Made by a program: the position numbers and the translations under genes. Under the pieces are notes generated by a model that made no database searches, had not been told where the DNA came from, and saw nothing but the letters and a program-made list of their open reading frames with translations. From contig NZ_JARYGZ010000004.1 in the NCBI RefSeq assembly GCF_029906645.1, forward strand, positions 124,001 to 188,000: a stretch of DNA of 64,000 nt. The letters run 5' to 3'. The DNA comes from Sphingomonas oryzagri (lineage in GTDB: Bacteria; Pseudomonadota; Alphaproteobacteria; Sphingomonadales; Sphingomonadaceae). Position 1 is the stretch's first letter; each line of letters opens with the position of its first letter. Positions 1 to 8,532 of the stretch are shown here, one piece after another.

Positions 1-2279
1 TCGTACGCCTCGATCAACTGGCGGGTCTGGATCTTGGCGTCCTCGACGTCGGGCTGGTCGAACGGATCGATGCCGATGATCGCGCCGGCGACCGCGGTCG
101 CGACTTCCCAGCGGACGAACTCCTGGCCGATATCCTCCTTCTTGTTGAGGACGATGGTGACGATCGGCTGGCCGGTGGCCTTGAGCGCTTCCAGCTTCGC
201 ATGGTCGGCCGACATTGCGTCGCCTTCGAGGTGCAGGTGCACGAAGACGCGGTCGTTACCGTAGTCGGCCGGATCGCCGAGCGGCTCCAGATCGACGGGG
301 ACGATGCCCTCGCCCTGCTTGCCGGTGCTCTCCGCGATCAGTTGTTCCAGCCACGAACCGAACGGCTTTAGCGTGGGCGAGGGAACGAGCGTCAGCTTGT
401 CGCGGCCCGCGACGGCGGCGGCGCCCATGATCGCGCCCAGCTCGAAGCCGGGGTTGGCGGCGGGCGGCGCGTCCGGGCCGCACGAGTTCGTCATCAGCGT
501 GACGACATCGAAGAAGGCGCCGACGTCGATACCGATCGCGGCGGACGGCACCATGCCGAACACGGAGAGCACCGAATAGCGCCCGCCGATCGTCGGATCG
601 CCGAGGAAGATGTGCGCGTAGCCATGCTCCTTCGCGACCTTCTCCAGCTTGGAGCCGGGATCGGTGATCGCGACGAAGCGCGCGCCGGCCTTGCCCTCGC
701 CGACCGCCTGCTCGCAGCGCGCGAAGAAGTAAGCGCGCAGCAGTTCCGGCTCCATCGTCGAGCCGGACTTGGAGGCGACGATGTAGAGCGTGTTGGCCGG
801 GTCGGTCGCATCGGCGACCGAAGCGACCTGGCCCGGATCGGTGCTGTCGAGCGCGTGGAGCTTGGGCGATCCGGCGCCGAGGATGAGGCCCATCACCTCC
901 GGCCCGAGGCTGGAACCGCCCATGCCGAGAAGGACGACGTCCTTGTATTTCTTCGCTTCGACCGAGAGCGCCTGCAGCGCGGCGATATCGACCTGCTTGC
1001 CCTCGGCGGCGGGCAGCCAGCCGAGCCACTTGCCCTCGTCGCCGCCGGTCCACATCGAGGCGTCGTGCGCCCAAAGCTTGCGCGACCAGCCTTCGGACCG
1101 TGCCTTCTCGATCGAGTCCTTCACCTTCGCGTCGAGATCGGCGGGCAGATCGGCAGAAATCGTATCGAGCTTGCCCGCGAGGAACTTGCCGCGCTTGCCC
1201 GCGACCGCGCCGTAGAGCGAGTCCGCCGCATCGGCGAACGACTTCACGCCATCCTTGACCAGTTGCGCGGTCACGCCGTCGAGATCGAGGCCGAGCTTCT
1301 CGGCCGTCGCCAGCACCTTCTCCGCACCGTCCACATCGGAGACGAGGCTGTTCGAGGTCTCGCCATGATCGCGGAAGGCGTCCATCGTCGCGGGCGGCAT
1401 GGTGTTGACCGTGTCGCGGCCGATCAGCGTCTCGACATAGAGGACGTCCGAATAGGCCTTGTCCTTGGTGCCGGTCGACGCCCAGAGCAGGCGCTGCGGC
1501 TGCGCGCCCTTCTCGGCCAGCGCCTGCCAGCGGGCCGAGGCCGAAACCTCCAGATAATGCTGGTACGCGATCTTGGCGTTGGCGATCGCGATCTTGCCGC
1601 GGATGGCCTTGGCCTCCTCGGTGCCGAGCGCATCGATCTTCTTGTCCATCACGCCATCGATGCGGCTGACGAAGAAGCTGGCGACGCTGGCGATCCTGTC
1701 GATGGCCTCGCCCTTGGCGACGCGCGCCTCGAGCGCCGAAATATACGCCTCCAGCACCTTCTTGTACGCGTCGAGCGAGAAGAGCAGGGTGACGTTGATG
1801 TTGATGCCCGCCTCGATCGCATCGTGGATCGCGGGGACGCCCGGATCGGTGCCGGGGATCTTCACCATCAGGTTCTCGCGATCGACCTCCGCCCACAGCC
1901 GCTTGGCGGCGGCGAGCGTCGTATCGGTCTCCATCGCCAGATAGGGCGAGACCTCGATCGAAACGTAGCCGTCCTTGGCCTCATGCTTGTCGTAGACCGG
2001 TTTCAGCGTGTCGCAGGCATCCTGAATATCCTTGATCGCCAGCGCCTCGTAGATCGTCTCGACGGTGCGGGGATCGGCTTCGACCTCGGCCTTGAGCTGG
2101 GCGTCATAGGCGGAGGAGTGGCCGATCGCCTTCTCGAAGATCGAGGGGTTGGAGGTGACGCCGGTGAGGCCATCCTCCTCGACCAGCCGCTTGAGGCCGC
2201 CCGCGGCCATGAACTCCCGGTCGATGAAATCCAGCCAAACGGCCTGACCGGCCTCTTCGAGCTTCTGCAGTCGGTTCAT
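1..2279 (-). CDS. tal-pgi: Bifunctional transaldolase / glucose-6-phosphate isomerase (C-terminus cut by window edge)
   Basis: Reading leftward from an ATG at 2279 (MNRLQKLEEAGQ...) the frame stays open to base 1, giving about 759 residues. The first ~360 residues are a transaldolase: SNPSIFEKAI near the start and the Schiff-base lysine K140 in NLMVKIPGT. The rest is a phosphoglucose isomerase with the SIS-type sugar-phosphate motif GMGGSSLGPE near residue 450 and GSTMEPELL after it. Known fusions of this kind are about 940-950 residues, so roughly 190 residues are missing off the left edge. The protein would link sedoheptulose-7-P/glyceraldehyde-3-P exchange to fructose-6-P/glucose-6-P interconversion in the cytosol. 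It lies downstream of tkt and rpiA on the same strand. Identification is firm; the C-terminus cannot be judged. Confidence 0.93.
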   Translation of the reverse strand, partial: MNRLQKLEEAGQAVWLDFIDREFMAAGGLKRLVEEDGLTGVTSNPSIFEKAIGHSSAYDAQLKAEVEADPRTVETIYEALAIKDIQDACDTLKPVYDKHEAKDGYVSIEVSPYLAMETDTTLAAAKRLWAEVDRENLMVKIPGTDPGVPAIHDAIEAGININVTLLFSLDAYKKVLEAYISALEARVAKGEAIDRIASVASFFVSRIDGVMDKKIDALGTEEAKAIRGKIAIANAKIAYQHYLEVSASARWQALAEKGAQPQRLLWASTGTKDKAYSDVLYVETLIGRDTVNTMPPATMDAFRDHGETSNSLVSDVDGAEKVLATAEKLGLDLDGVTAQLVKDGVKSFADAADSLYGAVAGKRGKFLAGKLDTISADLPADLDAKVKDSIEKARSEGWSRKLWAHDASMWTGGDEGKWLGWLPAAEGKQVDIAALQALSVEAKKYKDVVLLGMGGSSLGPEVMGLILGAGSPKLHALDSTDPGQVASVADATDPANTLYIVASKSGSTMEPELLRAYFFARCEQAVGEGKAGARFVAITDPGSKLEKVAKEHGYAHIFLGDPTIGGRYSVLSVFGMVPSAAIGIDVGAFFDVVTLMTNSCGPDAPPAANPGFELGAIMGAAAVAGRDKLTLVPSPTLKPFGSWLEQLIAESTGKQGEGIVPVDLEPLGDPADYGNDRVFVHLHLEGDAMSADHAKLEALKATGQPIVTIVLNKKEDIGQEFVRWEVATAVAGAIIGIDPFDQPDVEDAKIQTRQLIEAY

Positions 2280-2360
2280 GGTGCTTGCTTCCTGTTCGCG
2301 GACGGCTTCGAGCTGATCGTCGGACATGTCGATCTCCTCATATCCCACTTCAACCCCAAC

Positions 2361-2453
2361 CCGTTCGCACTGAGCCTGTCGAAGTGCGTGCCCCAAGCGG
2401 TGTCGCTTGCAGCACGTCCTTCGACTTCGCTCAGGACGAACGGAGTGAGATCG
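2361..2453. repeat. Dispersed palindromic repeat B, copy 1
   Basis: An imperfect inverted repeat of about 93 bases between tkt and tal-pgi. It opens with CCGTTCGCACTGAGC and TGTCGAAG and closes with CTTCGAC, CTCAGGA and CGAACGG. A second copy with the same ends lies at 28560-28631. As RNA it would fold into a long hairpin in the tkt-tal spacer, so it could modulate termination or mRNA stability there. The function is inferred only. Confidence 0.85.
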
Positions 2454-2465
2454 GTGAGGCCATGG

Positions 2466-4547
2466 TCATCCCATCACTTCGCGCGCCACCTTGACGACAT
2501 TGTCGAGGGTGAAGCCGAATTTCTTCTGCAGATCGGCGAGCGGGGCGGAGGCGCCGAAGGTCGCCATCGTCACCGTCTTGCCCTTGAGGCCGACGTAACG
2601 GTCCCAGCCGAACTCGGCGCCCTGCTCGATCGCGACGCGCGCCTCGACCGACGGGGGCAGCACGCTGTCCTTGTAGGCCTGGTCCTGCTTCTCGAAGAGG
2701 TGGAAGCTCGGCATCGACACGACGCGGACGGTCTTGCCGCCCTCGGACAGCGCCTCGGCCGCCTTCACCGCGAGGCCCAACTCGGTGCCGGTCGCGATCA
2801 GGATCAGATCGGGCGTGCCGCTGTCCTTGGTCAGCACATAGCCGCCCTTGAGCGTGCCCTCGGCCGAGTTGAACTTGGTGCGATCCAGCGTCGGCATCGC
2901 CTGGCGCGAGAAGACCAGAACGGTCGGCGTGTGGACGCTCTCCAGCGCCGCCTTCCACGCATAGGCCACCTCGTTGGCGTCGCCGGGGCGGATCGTGTCG
3001 AGGTTCGGCATCGCGCGCAACGAGGCGAGATGCTCGATCGGCTGGTGGGTGGGGCCGTCCTCGCCGACGCCGATGCTGTCGTGCGTGAACACGAAGGTCG
3101 TCGGAATCCGCATGATCGCCGCAAGGCGCAGCGTCGGACGCATGTAATCGGAGAAGACGAAGAAGGTGCCGGTGTAGGCGCGCAGGTAGGAGAGTGCCAT
3201 GCCGTTGGCGGCGGCGCCCATGCCATGCTCGCGGATGCCGAAATGAAGGTTGCGGCCGCCATAGCTGCCCGGCTCGAACGAACCGGCATCCTTGATGTCG
3301 GTCTTGGTCGAGGGGGCGAGATCGGCGGCGCCGCCGACCAGCCACGGCACCGAGGGCGCGATCGCGTTCAGCACCTTGCCGCCCGCCTCGCGGCTCGCCA
3401 TGCCCTTCTCGTCGGCGTCGAAATGCGGGAGCGCCTTGTCCCAGCCCTCCGGCAGCTTGCCGGCGAGCATCGTGTCGAGTTCGACGGCGAGATCGGGGTG
3501 CGCCTTGCGATAGTCGGCGACCATCGCCTCCCACTTCTCGCGGGTCGGCGCGTTCTTCGCCATCGCATCTTCGAAATGCTGCTTCGCTTCTGCGGGGACA
3601 CGGAAGCTCTCGTCTTCGGGCCAGCCGTAGCTCTTCTTGGCGCCGCGGATTTCCTCCTCGCCCGGCGCGTCGGAGTGGGCCTTGTGGGTGCCGGCGCGGG
3701 TCGGGAAGCCGATGCCGATGATCGAGCGGACCTCGATGAAGGTCGGCTTGTCGGTGGTCGCCTTGAAGGTCTCGATCGCCTTGGCGAAGGCTTCGGTGTC
3801 CTCGGCATCCTCGATCAGGATGGTGTTCCAGCCGTAGGCCTTGAAACGCTCGATCACATTCTCGTTGAAGGTGATGTTGGTGTCGCCCTCGATCGTGATG
3901 TCGTTCGAGTCATAGACCCAGCAGAGGTTCGCCAGCTTCAGATGGCCGGCCAGCGAGGCAGCCTCGGAGGCCACGCCTTCCATCATGTCGCCGTCGGACG
4001 AGAAGACGTAGGTGTCGTGGTTGAAGATCTCGAATCCGTCGCGGTTGAAGTGGCTGGCGAGCCAGCGCTCGGCGATCGCGAAGCCGACTGAATTGCCGCA
4101 GCCCGCGCCCAGTGGGCCGGTGGTCGTCTCGACGCCGGTGGTGTCGTGATATTCGGGATGGCCCGGCGTCTTGCTGCCGATCTGGCGGAAATTCTTGATG
4201 TCGTCGAGGCTGACGGCGGGCAGCCCGGTGGGCTTGCCCTGCGCGTCCACCTCGATCGTGCCCGACATGTGGAGCAGCCCGTAGAGCAGCATCGAGGCGT
4301 GGCCGACCGACAGGATGAACCGGTCGCGGTTCGGCCACAGCGGGGCCTTGGGATCGTAGCGCAGGAACTTCGTCCACAGCGTCTCGGCGATCGGCGCCAG
4401 CGACATGGCGGTGCCGGGGTGGCCGCTATTGGCCTTCTGCACCGCGTCCATGGCCAGGCAGCGGATCGTGTCGATCGCCAGCCGATCGATCGAGCCGTCC
4501 TCGACGACGTGCGTGGCAGGACGGGCGGCGGTGTCGGTATCGGTCAT
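2466..4547 (-). CDS. tkt: Transketolase
   Basis: 693 residues from the ATG at 4547 (MTDTDTAARP). An upstream in-frame start at 4613 would add 22 residues unlike the family. Transketolase moves two-carbon ketol units between sugar phosphates with thiamine diphosphate and a divalent metal. The cofactor motif begins at about residue 185 (SSDGDMMEG) and ends at the Asn of VYDSND. SGHPGTA at 41-47 and SVGHASM near 80 are further conserved active-site segments. GIREHGMG and THDSIGVGEDGPTHQP mark the pyrimidine domain. The length is normal for the family. It sits between rpiA upstream (gap about 80 bases) and tal-pgi downstream, making a non-oxidative pentose phosphate cluster. The 186-base spacer to tal-pgi contains repeat B, so the two may not be tightly coupled. 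Confidence 0.97.
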   Translation of the reverse strand: MTDTDTAARPATHVVEDGSIDRLAIDTIRCLAMDAVQKANSGHPGTAMSLAPIAETLWTKFLRYDPKAPLWPNRDRFILSVGHASMLLYGLLHMSGTIEVDAQGKPTGLPAVSLDDIKNFRQIGSKTPGHPEYHDTTGVETTTGPLGAGCGNSVGFAIAERWLASHFNRDGFEIFNHDTYVFSSDGDMMEGVASEAASLAGHLKLANLCWVYDSNDITIEGDTNITFNENVIERFKAYGWNTILIEDAEDTEAFAKAIETFKATTDKPTFIEVRSIIGIGFPTRAGTHKAHSDAPGEEEIRGAKKSYGWPEDESFRVPAEAKQHFEDAMAKNAPTREKWEAMVADYRKAHPDLAVELDTMLAGKLPEGWDKALPHFDADEKGMASREAGGKVLNAIAPSVPWLVGGAADLAPSTKTDIKDAGSFEPGSYGGRNLHFGIREHGMGAAANGMALSYLRAYTGTFFVFSDYMRPTLRLAAIMRIPTTFVFTHDSIGVGEDGPTHQPIEHLASLRAMPNLDTIRPGDANEVAYAWKAALESVHTPTVLVFSRQAMPTLDRTKFNSAEGTLKGGYVLTKDSGTPDLILIATGTELGLAVKAAEALSEGGKTVRVVSMPSFHLFEKQDQAYKDSVLPPSVEARVAIEQGAEFGWDRYVGLKGKTVTMATFGASAPLADLQKKFGFTLDNVVKVAREVMG

Positions 4548-4627
4548 TGGGTCGAGTCCCCGGTTCGCAAGGATGCGCGCGCTCTGCCGCGTGGAACGGC
4601 CGGGCGCAAGCACCGGTTCCGTATGCG

Positions 4628-5302
4628 TTACGGTTTCGATGGCCTTTCGCGGCGTTCGACTCCCGTTTCGTCGCCGATGTAGAGCGCGTCGATCTCGCTT
4701 AGAAAAAGGCCGTGGCCGAGCAGACCCGGCACCGCGTCGAGCGCGCGGGCAAGGCCGGCGGGGTCGGCGATCGGGCCGAAATCGCAGTCCATCAACAGAT
4801 TGCCCTGATCGCTGGGGGCGGGGCGGACGACCGGCTCGCCGTCAAGAGCGCGGATCGCGCCCATGACATAGGCGCGCGCGAAGGGCAGCACCTCGATCGG
4901 CAACGGGCGGGCGAGCGTCTCCACCGGCTTGGACGCATCGACGATGCAGATCATGCGCGTCGCGGCGCTGGCGACGATCTTCTCGCGCAGCATCGCGCCG
5001 CCGCCGCCCTTGATGGCGCGGAACCGGGGATCGATCTCGTCGGCGCCGTCGATGCACAGGTCGACCGTGGCGAGATCGTCGAAGGCGAGGAAGGGGATGC
5101 CCGCCGCGCGCGCCGCCGTTTCGGTGGCGAGGGAGGTGCCGGCGGCGGTGATGGTCAGGCGCTCGTCGGCGATCCGCCGGCCCAGCCCGGAAATGGCGAA
5201 GGCCGCCGTGCTGCCCGTGCCGAGGCCGACCAACATTCCGTCGGTCACTTCGGCGATGGCGGCCTCGGCGGCCCTCTTCTTCGATATGTCTCCGGTCGTC
5301 AT
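4628..5302 (-). CDS. rpiA: Ribose-5-phosphate isomerase A
   Basis: 224 residues from the ATG at 5302 (MTTGDISKKR). An open extension to 5479 overlaps mucR and is Arg/Pro-rich noise. RpiA interconverts ribose-5-P and ribulose-5-P. The phosphate loop GLGTGSTA is at 26-33, the substrate segment CIDGADEID at 83-91, the KGGGGA loop at 98-103, and the catalytic-base glutamate E107 in MLREK. The length matches the family. The gene starts only 13 bases after the mucR stop on the same strand, so it may be read from the mucR promoter, and it is followed by tkt. Confidence 0.96.
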   Translation of the reverse strand: MTTGDISKKRAAEAAIAEVTDGMLVGLGTGSTAAFAISGLGRRIADERLTITAAGTSLATETAARAAGIPFLAFDDLATVDLCIDGADEIDPRFRAIKGGGGAMLREKIVASAATRMICIVDASKPVETLARPLPIEVLPFARAYVMGAIRALDGEPVVRPAPSDQGNLLMDCDFGPIADPAGLARALDAVPGLLGHGLFLSEIDALYIGDETGVERRERPSKP

Positions 5303-5315
5303 GACCGGAGGTCTA

Positions 5316-5822
5316 TCACGCCTCGGCGGGCGTCGCAGCCTTGGGCTTGCGGCCGCGCTTGGCGGGCGTCGCGGCGGCGGCCTTCGGGGCGGCCTTGGCG
5401 CGGGCCGGCTTGGCGGGCGCCTCGTCCTTCTTGCGGCCGAGGCCGATCTGCTTGGCGAGGCCGCGACGCTGCTCGGCATAGGCCGGGGCGACCATCGGAT
5501 AATCGCGCGGCAGCTTCCACTTGGTGCGATATTCTTCCGGGGTCATGTTGTAGTTGGTGCGCAGATAGCGCTTCAACATCTTCAGCTTCTTGCCGTCTTC
5601 GAGGCAGACGATGTAGTCGTGCTTCACCGAGGAGCGCACCGGAACCGCCGGCTGCAGCTCCGGCTCTTCCGCCTTCTTCGGCTCGGTCAGTCCGGTGAGC
5701 GCCGCGTGCACCTGCGCGATCAGCGACGGCACCTCGCTCGTCGCGACATTGTTGTTGGCGACGTGCGCGGCAACGATGTCGGCGGTGAGGCTCAGCAGCT
5801 CATTGTTCAGTTCATCGGACAC
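5316..5822 (-). CDS. mucR: MucR/Ros-family transcriptional regulator lacking canonical zinc ligands
   Basis: 168 residues from a GTG at 5822. AAGGAG lies about 10 bases upstream, which favours this start over the in-frame ATG at 5897. The N-terminal half (DELNNELLSLTADIVAAHV) is the oligomerisation region. The DNA-binding core runs from DYIVCLEDGKKLKMLKRY to TPEEYRTKWKLPRDYPM. In classical Ros proteins the zinc is held by two Cys and two His. Here only the first Cys remains: the second is Asp, the KRHL histidine is Tyr and the THYN histidine is Asn. Zinc-free Ros homologues that still bind DNA are known in rhizobia. The tail is Lys/Ala/Pro-rich and contains KRGRKPKA, which resembles an AT-hook, so an H-NS-like role on AT-rich DNA is plausible. 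Targets are unknown. Confidence 0.9.
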   Translation of the reverse strand: MSDELNNELLSLTADIVAAHVANNNVATSEVPSLIAQVHAALTGLTEPKKAEEPELQPAVPVRSSVKHDYIVCLEDGKKLKMLKRYLRTNYNMTPEEYRTKWKLPRDYPMVAPAYAEQRRGLAKQIGLGRKKDEAPAKPARAKAAPKAAAATPAKRGRKPKAATPAEA

Positions 5823-6046
5823 GGGGGTGACGCTCCTTATTCCGTTTTCGACTGCGACTGACTTTCGCGCCGAATAAGATTGCGTATCTACGCGCATCTA
5901 TTGCGGGATCAAGCCATCATATAAGCGATGATTAAGGAATTCATGATCGGGTACCTTGCCCCAAGATGAACATCTGTGGCCGTATTTAAGAGATCGGTTT
6001 CGGAATGTTGCAATCGGGCAATTATCGGATCGATCATCTTGCCGGA

Positions 6047-7840
6047 TCACAGCGAAGCGAGCGTCGGCTCCGATCCGGACTGCCGCTCGAACAGGCGCCG
6101 ATAACGGCCATTCTCGATGCCGAGCAGCTCGGCGTGGTCGCCATCCTCGACGATTCGGCCGGCATCGAACACCAGAATGCGATCGAGCGCGCGCACCGTG
6201 GAGAGGCGATGCGCGATGATGACGGTGGTGCGCCCCACCATCAACCGCGCCATCGCCTCGGTGATCGCGGCCTCGGATTCGGAATCGAGGCTGGAGGTGG
6301 CTTCGTCGAGGATCAGGATCGGCGCGTCCGCCAGGAAGGCGCGGGCCAGCGCAACCCGCTGACGCTCGCCGCCCGATAGTTTCACGCCGCGCTCGCCTAC
6401 TGGCGTGCGATAGCCCTTGGGCAGCTTCGTGATGAAATCGTGCGCGTTGGCGAGCTTCGCCGCCCGCTCGATCTCCGCCTGCGTCGCATCGGGCCGCGCA
6501 TAGCCGATATTCTCGGCCAGGCTGCGGTGGAACAGGATCGGCTCCTGCGGGACGATCGCGATCTGGCTGCGGAGCGACGCCTGCGTGGCATGGCCGACAT
6601 CCTGCCCGTCGATCGTCACACGGCCTTCCGTCACGTCGTAGAGCCGCTGGATCAGCTTGACGAAGGTCGTCTTGCCCGATCCCGACGGGCCGACGAGCCC
6701 CACCCGCTGTCCGGCCGGGATGGTGACGTCCAGCGCCTCGTAGAGCGGTGTCGCGTGCCCGCCATAGCGGAAGGTGACATGGTCGAAGCGGATCGCGCCT
6801 TCCTCTATGCGGATGGGTTTCGCATCCGGCGCATCCTCGATGCCGAGCGGCTGGTCGTGGATGTCGACCAGTTCCTCCATCTCGTTCACCGCGCGCTGGA
6901 GCTGGTGCACATATTGCCCGATCTCGCGCAGATAGCCGTGCACCACCAGATAGGTGGTCAGCACATAGGCGACGTCGCCGGCCGACGCGCGGCCCTGCCA
7001 CCACAGCCACAAGGCGGTGCCGGTCAGCGCCGCGCGCACCGCCCACAGCAAGGTGAGCTGCGCGGTGCCGGCATAGGTGAACAGCATCCACGTCCGCCGC
7101 GTGCGCCGCTGCCATTTGGAAACGATCCAGCCGAGGCGCTGCTCCTCGCGCGCCTCCGCGCCGAAGGCCTTGACCACCGCGTTGGTACCGATCGCGTCGG
7201 CCAGCACGCCGCCGATCTTGGTGTCCCACTGGTTGGAGAGGCGCGAGGCGGGCGCGATCACCTTCGTCGCCAGCGTCACCGTCAGCGCCACGTACGCGAT
7301 CGCGCCCAGCCCCATGACCAGGCCCATTACCGGCCAGTGCGCGCCGAGCAGCAGCACCGTGCCGACCAGCACGACGAGCGACGGCAGCAATGCGAGAAGC
7401 AGCGTATCGTCGAGCGAATCGAGCGCCCACATGCCGCGCGTGATCTTGCGCACGGTGGAGCCGGAGAAGGCGTTGGCGTGCCAGTCGGTCGAGAAGCGCT
7501 GGACGCGCTGGAACGCCTCGTTGGCGATGTCGCGCATGATGCGCAGCGACAGCGGCACGATCGCCCACCAGGAGAGGTGGCGCAGCACCACCATCGCCGC
7601 ACCCAGCGCGACGATCGCGAGGAACGCATCGAAGGCGCCGCCGTGCCCGGCCGCGCCGCGTCCCAGTGCATCGACGAGGTGGCCGACGAACAAGGGCACG
7701 AAGATTTCGGTGACGGTCGCGAGGCTCTGGCCGATCGCCACGGCCGCGGCGAGCCACCAGCGGCGGCGCCAGTGCTGGAAGGTGAAGGCGAGGACAGTGC
7801 GGAGAACCGCGGCGCCGTCTCGGGACTTGGGCTTGCTCAT
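6047..7840 (-). CDS. ABC transporter, fused membrane and ATPase domains (exporter type)
   Basis: 597 residues from the ATG at 7840. The first ~340 residues form a six-helix ABC exporter membrane domain. The ATPase follows, with Walker A GPSGSGKTT near 380, signature LSGGERQR near 487, Walker B ILILDEATSSLD near 507, and the switch histidine in IIAHRLSTV. One fused half-transporter like this works as a homodimer in the inner membrane. The family covers lipid, peptide, drug and heavy-metal exporters, and nothing nearby fixes the substrate. It is followed after about 225 bases by mucR on the same strand. That spacer is AT-richer than its surroundings and probably holds the mucR promoter. Confidence 0.9.
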   Translation of the reverse strand: MSKPKSRDGAAVLRTVLAFTFQHWRRRWWLAAAVAIGQSLATVTEIFVPLFVGHLVDALGRGAAGHGGAFDAFLAIVALGAAMVVLRHLSWWAIVPLSLRIMRDIANEAFQRVQRFSTDWHANAFSGSTVRKITRGMWALDSLDDTLLLALLPSLVVLVGTVLLLGAHWPVMGLVMGLGAIAYVALTVTLATKVIAPASRLSNQWDTKIGGVLADAIGTNAVVKAFGAEAREEQRLGWIVSKWQRRTRRTWMLFTYAGTAQLTLLWAVRAALTGTALWLWWQGRASAGDVAYVLTTYLVVHGYLREIGQYVHQLQRAVNEMEELVDIHDQPLGIEDAPDAKPIRIEEGAIRFDHVTFRYGGHATPLYEALDVTIPAGQRVGLVGPSGSGKTTFVKLIQRLYDVTEGRVTIDGQDVGHATQASLRSQIAIVPQEPILFHRSLAENIGYARPDATQAEIERAAKLANAHDFITKLPKGYRTPVGERGVKLSGGERQRVALARAFLADAPILILDEATSSLDSESEAAITEAMARLMVGRTTVIIAHRLSTVRALDRILVFDAGRIVEDGDHAELLGIENGRYRRLFERQSGSEPTLASL

Positions 7841-8053
7841 CGGGAAGATCGGCCCGTCGCCGGGTCCCTTATGTCGTCAGCGAAAGAAACGGCGGTGGGG
7901 GCGTGTCCACCGGAAGGGCTCAGATCAGCCCGATGCCCGTATAGGGGCGGCGCTTATACGATAGGATCATCGGTCGCCTCCCTTGCTTCGCTGAAACGAT
8001 GCGGCCGCGCATAGCATGACGCGCGCGTGGACGCCAGTATGCGCCCGATCTCG

Positions 8054-8130
8054 TCATTGCGAGGCGCGAAGCGGCGAAGCAATCCATTCGGCCTTTGCGG
8101 TTCTGGATTGCTTCGCTTCGCTCGCAATGA
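8054..8130. repeat. Dispersed palindromic repeat A, copy 1
   Basis: A 77-base inverted repeat starting TCATTGCGAG and ending CTCGCAATGA. The inner arms are GAAGCAATCC and GGATTGCTTCG. Two further copies lie at 11248-11327 and 47151-47240. All three are intergenic and could form long hairpins. Its position upstream of the presumed rne promoter suggests it is not in the rne transcript. Confidence 0.9.
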
Positions 8131-8200
8131 AGGATGAGAGATGCGCGGCAAGGTCTTGATGTTAACGAATTCGCCCCGATATTCCGCGCAAGTCCGCGAC

Positions 8201-8229
8201 TTGCCGAGCTTGTCGGCGGGTGCTAGCAC
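8201..8229 (+). promoter_or_regulatory. Candidate rne promoter
   Basis: TTGCCG (8201-8206) and TAGCAC (8224-8229) are separated by 17 bases, a housekeeping-sigma layout. It is the best match found by eye between the upstream repeat and rne, and would give a leader of roughly 300 bases. The -10 match is modest. Confidence 0.4.
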
Positions 8230-8532
8230 GGCGGACGGGTGCGATGTCCGCGCCCCGCACCGGCGCCACTCTGGGCGGCCGGGTATCAGGTTGACGTCGC
8301 ACAATGCCGCATTTCCTTTCCCGCACCGATCGCTTCGAGAGCGACGCGGCTGCGCGGAACGGGCGCCGGGCCGAACGAGCCCTGCATGCGTCTGCGACGG
8401 CCACGCACCACGCTGTTTCTTATCCCGCGATCCCCGTGCGCACGGCGCCGGCAGGATCGCTTCTTCACAACGACATATCGGCGCACCCGCTGCCGCCTCA
8501 TATCGGCGGCCGGCGCGCCCGGAGAACAACTA

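Larger units (their letters stand above)
7841..8532. other. Divergent intergenic region with the rne leader
   Basis: About 690 bases with no convincing gene between the leftward ABC exporter and rightward rne. The short open frames here have no family features. It holds dispersed repeat A (8054-8130), a candidate rne promoter (8201-8229) and then about 300 bases of presumed 5' leader. In Escherichia coli a long rne leader mediates autoregulation by RNase E. Whether this leader does the same is inference. Confidence 0.6.

Noticed and set aside
256-1896. A 546-codon frame on the same strand as tal-pgi, one base out of phase
   Set aside because: Its translation is Arg/Gly-rich without any motif, whereas the tal-pgi frame gives continuous transaldolase and isomerase sequence.
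612-4091. A 1159-codon open frame antisense to tal-pgi and tkt
   Set aside because: It is a by-product of high GC codon use on the opposite strand. The minus-strand products match known enzyme families along their length, and this frame has Arg/Leu/Gly-rich noise.
8239-8532. N-terminal extension of rne by 98 residues
   Set aside because: The extension is low-complexity Arg/Pro sequence, and the ATG at 8533 has a proper GGAG site and starts the conserved MTMRMLIDA.
7841-8532. Possible tRNA or small gene in the rne upstream region
   Set aside because: No cloverleaf arms or T-loop GTTCRANNC were found, and short frames there lack family features and ribosome-binding sites.
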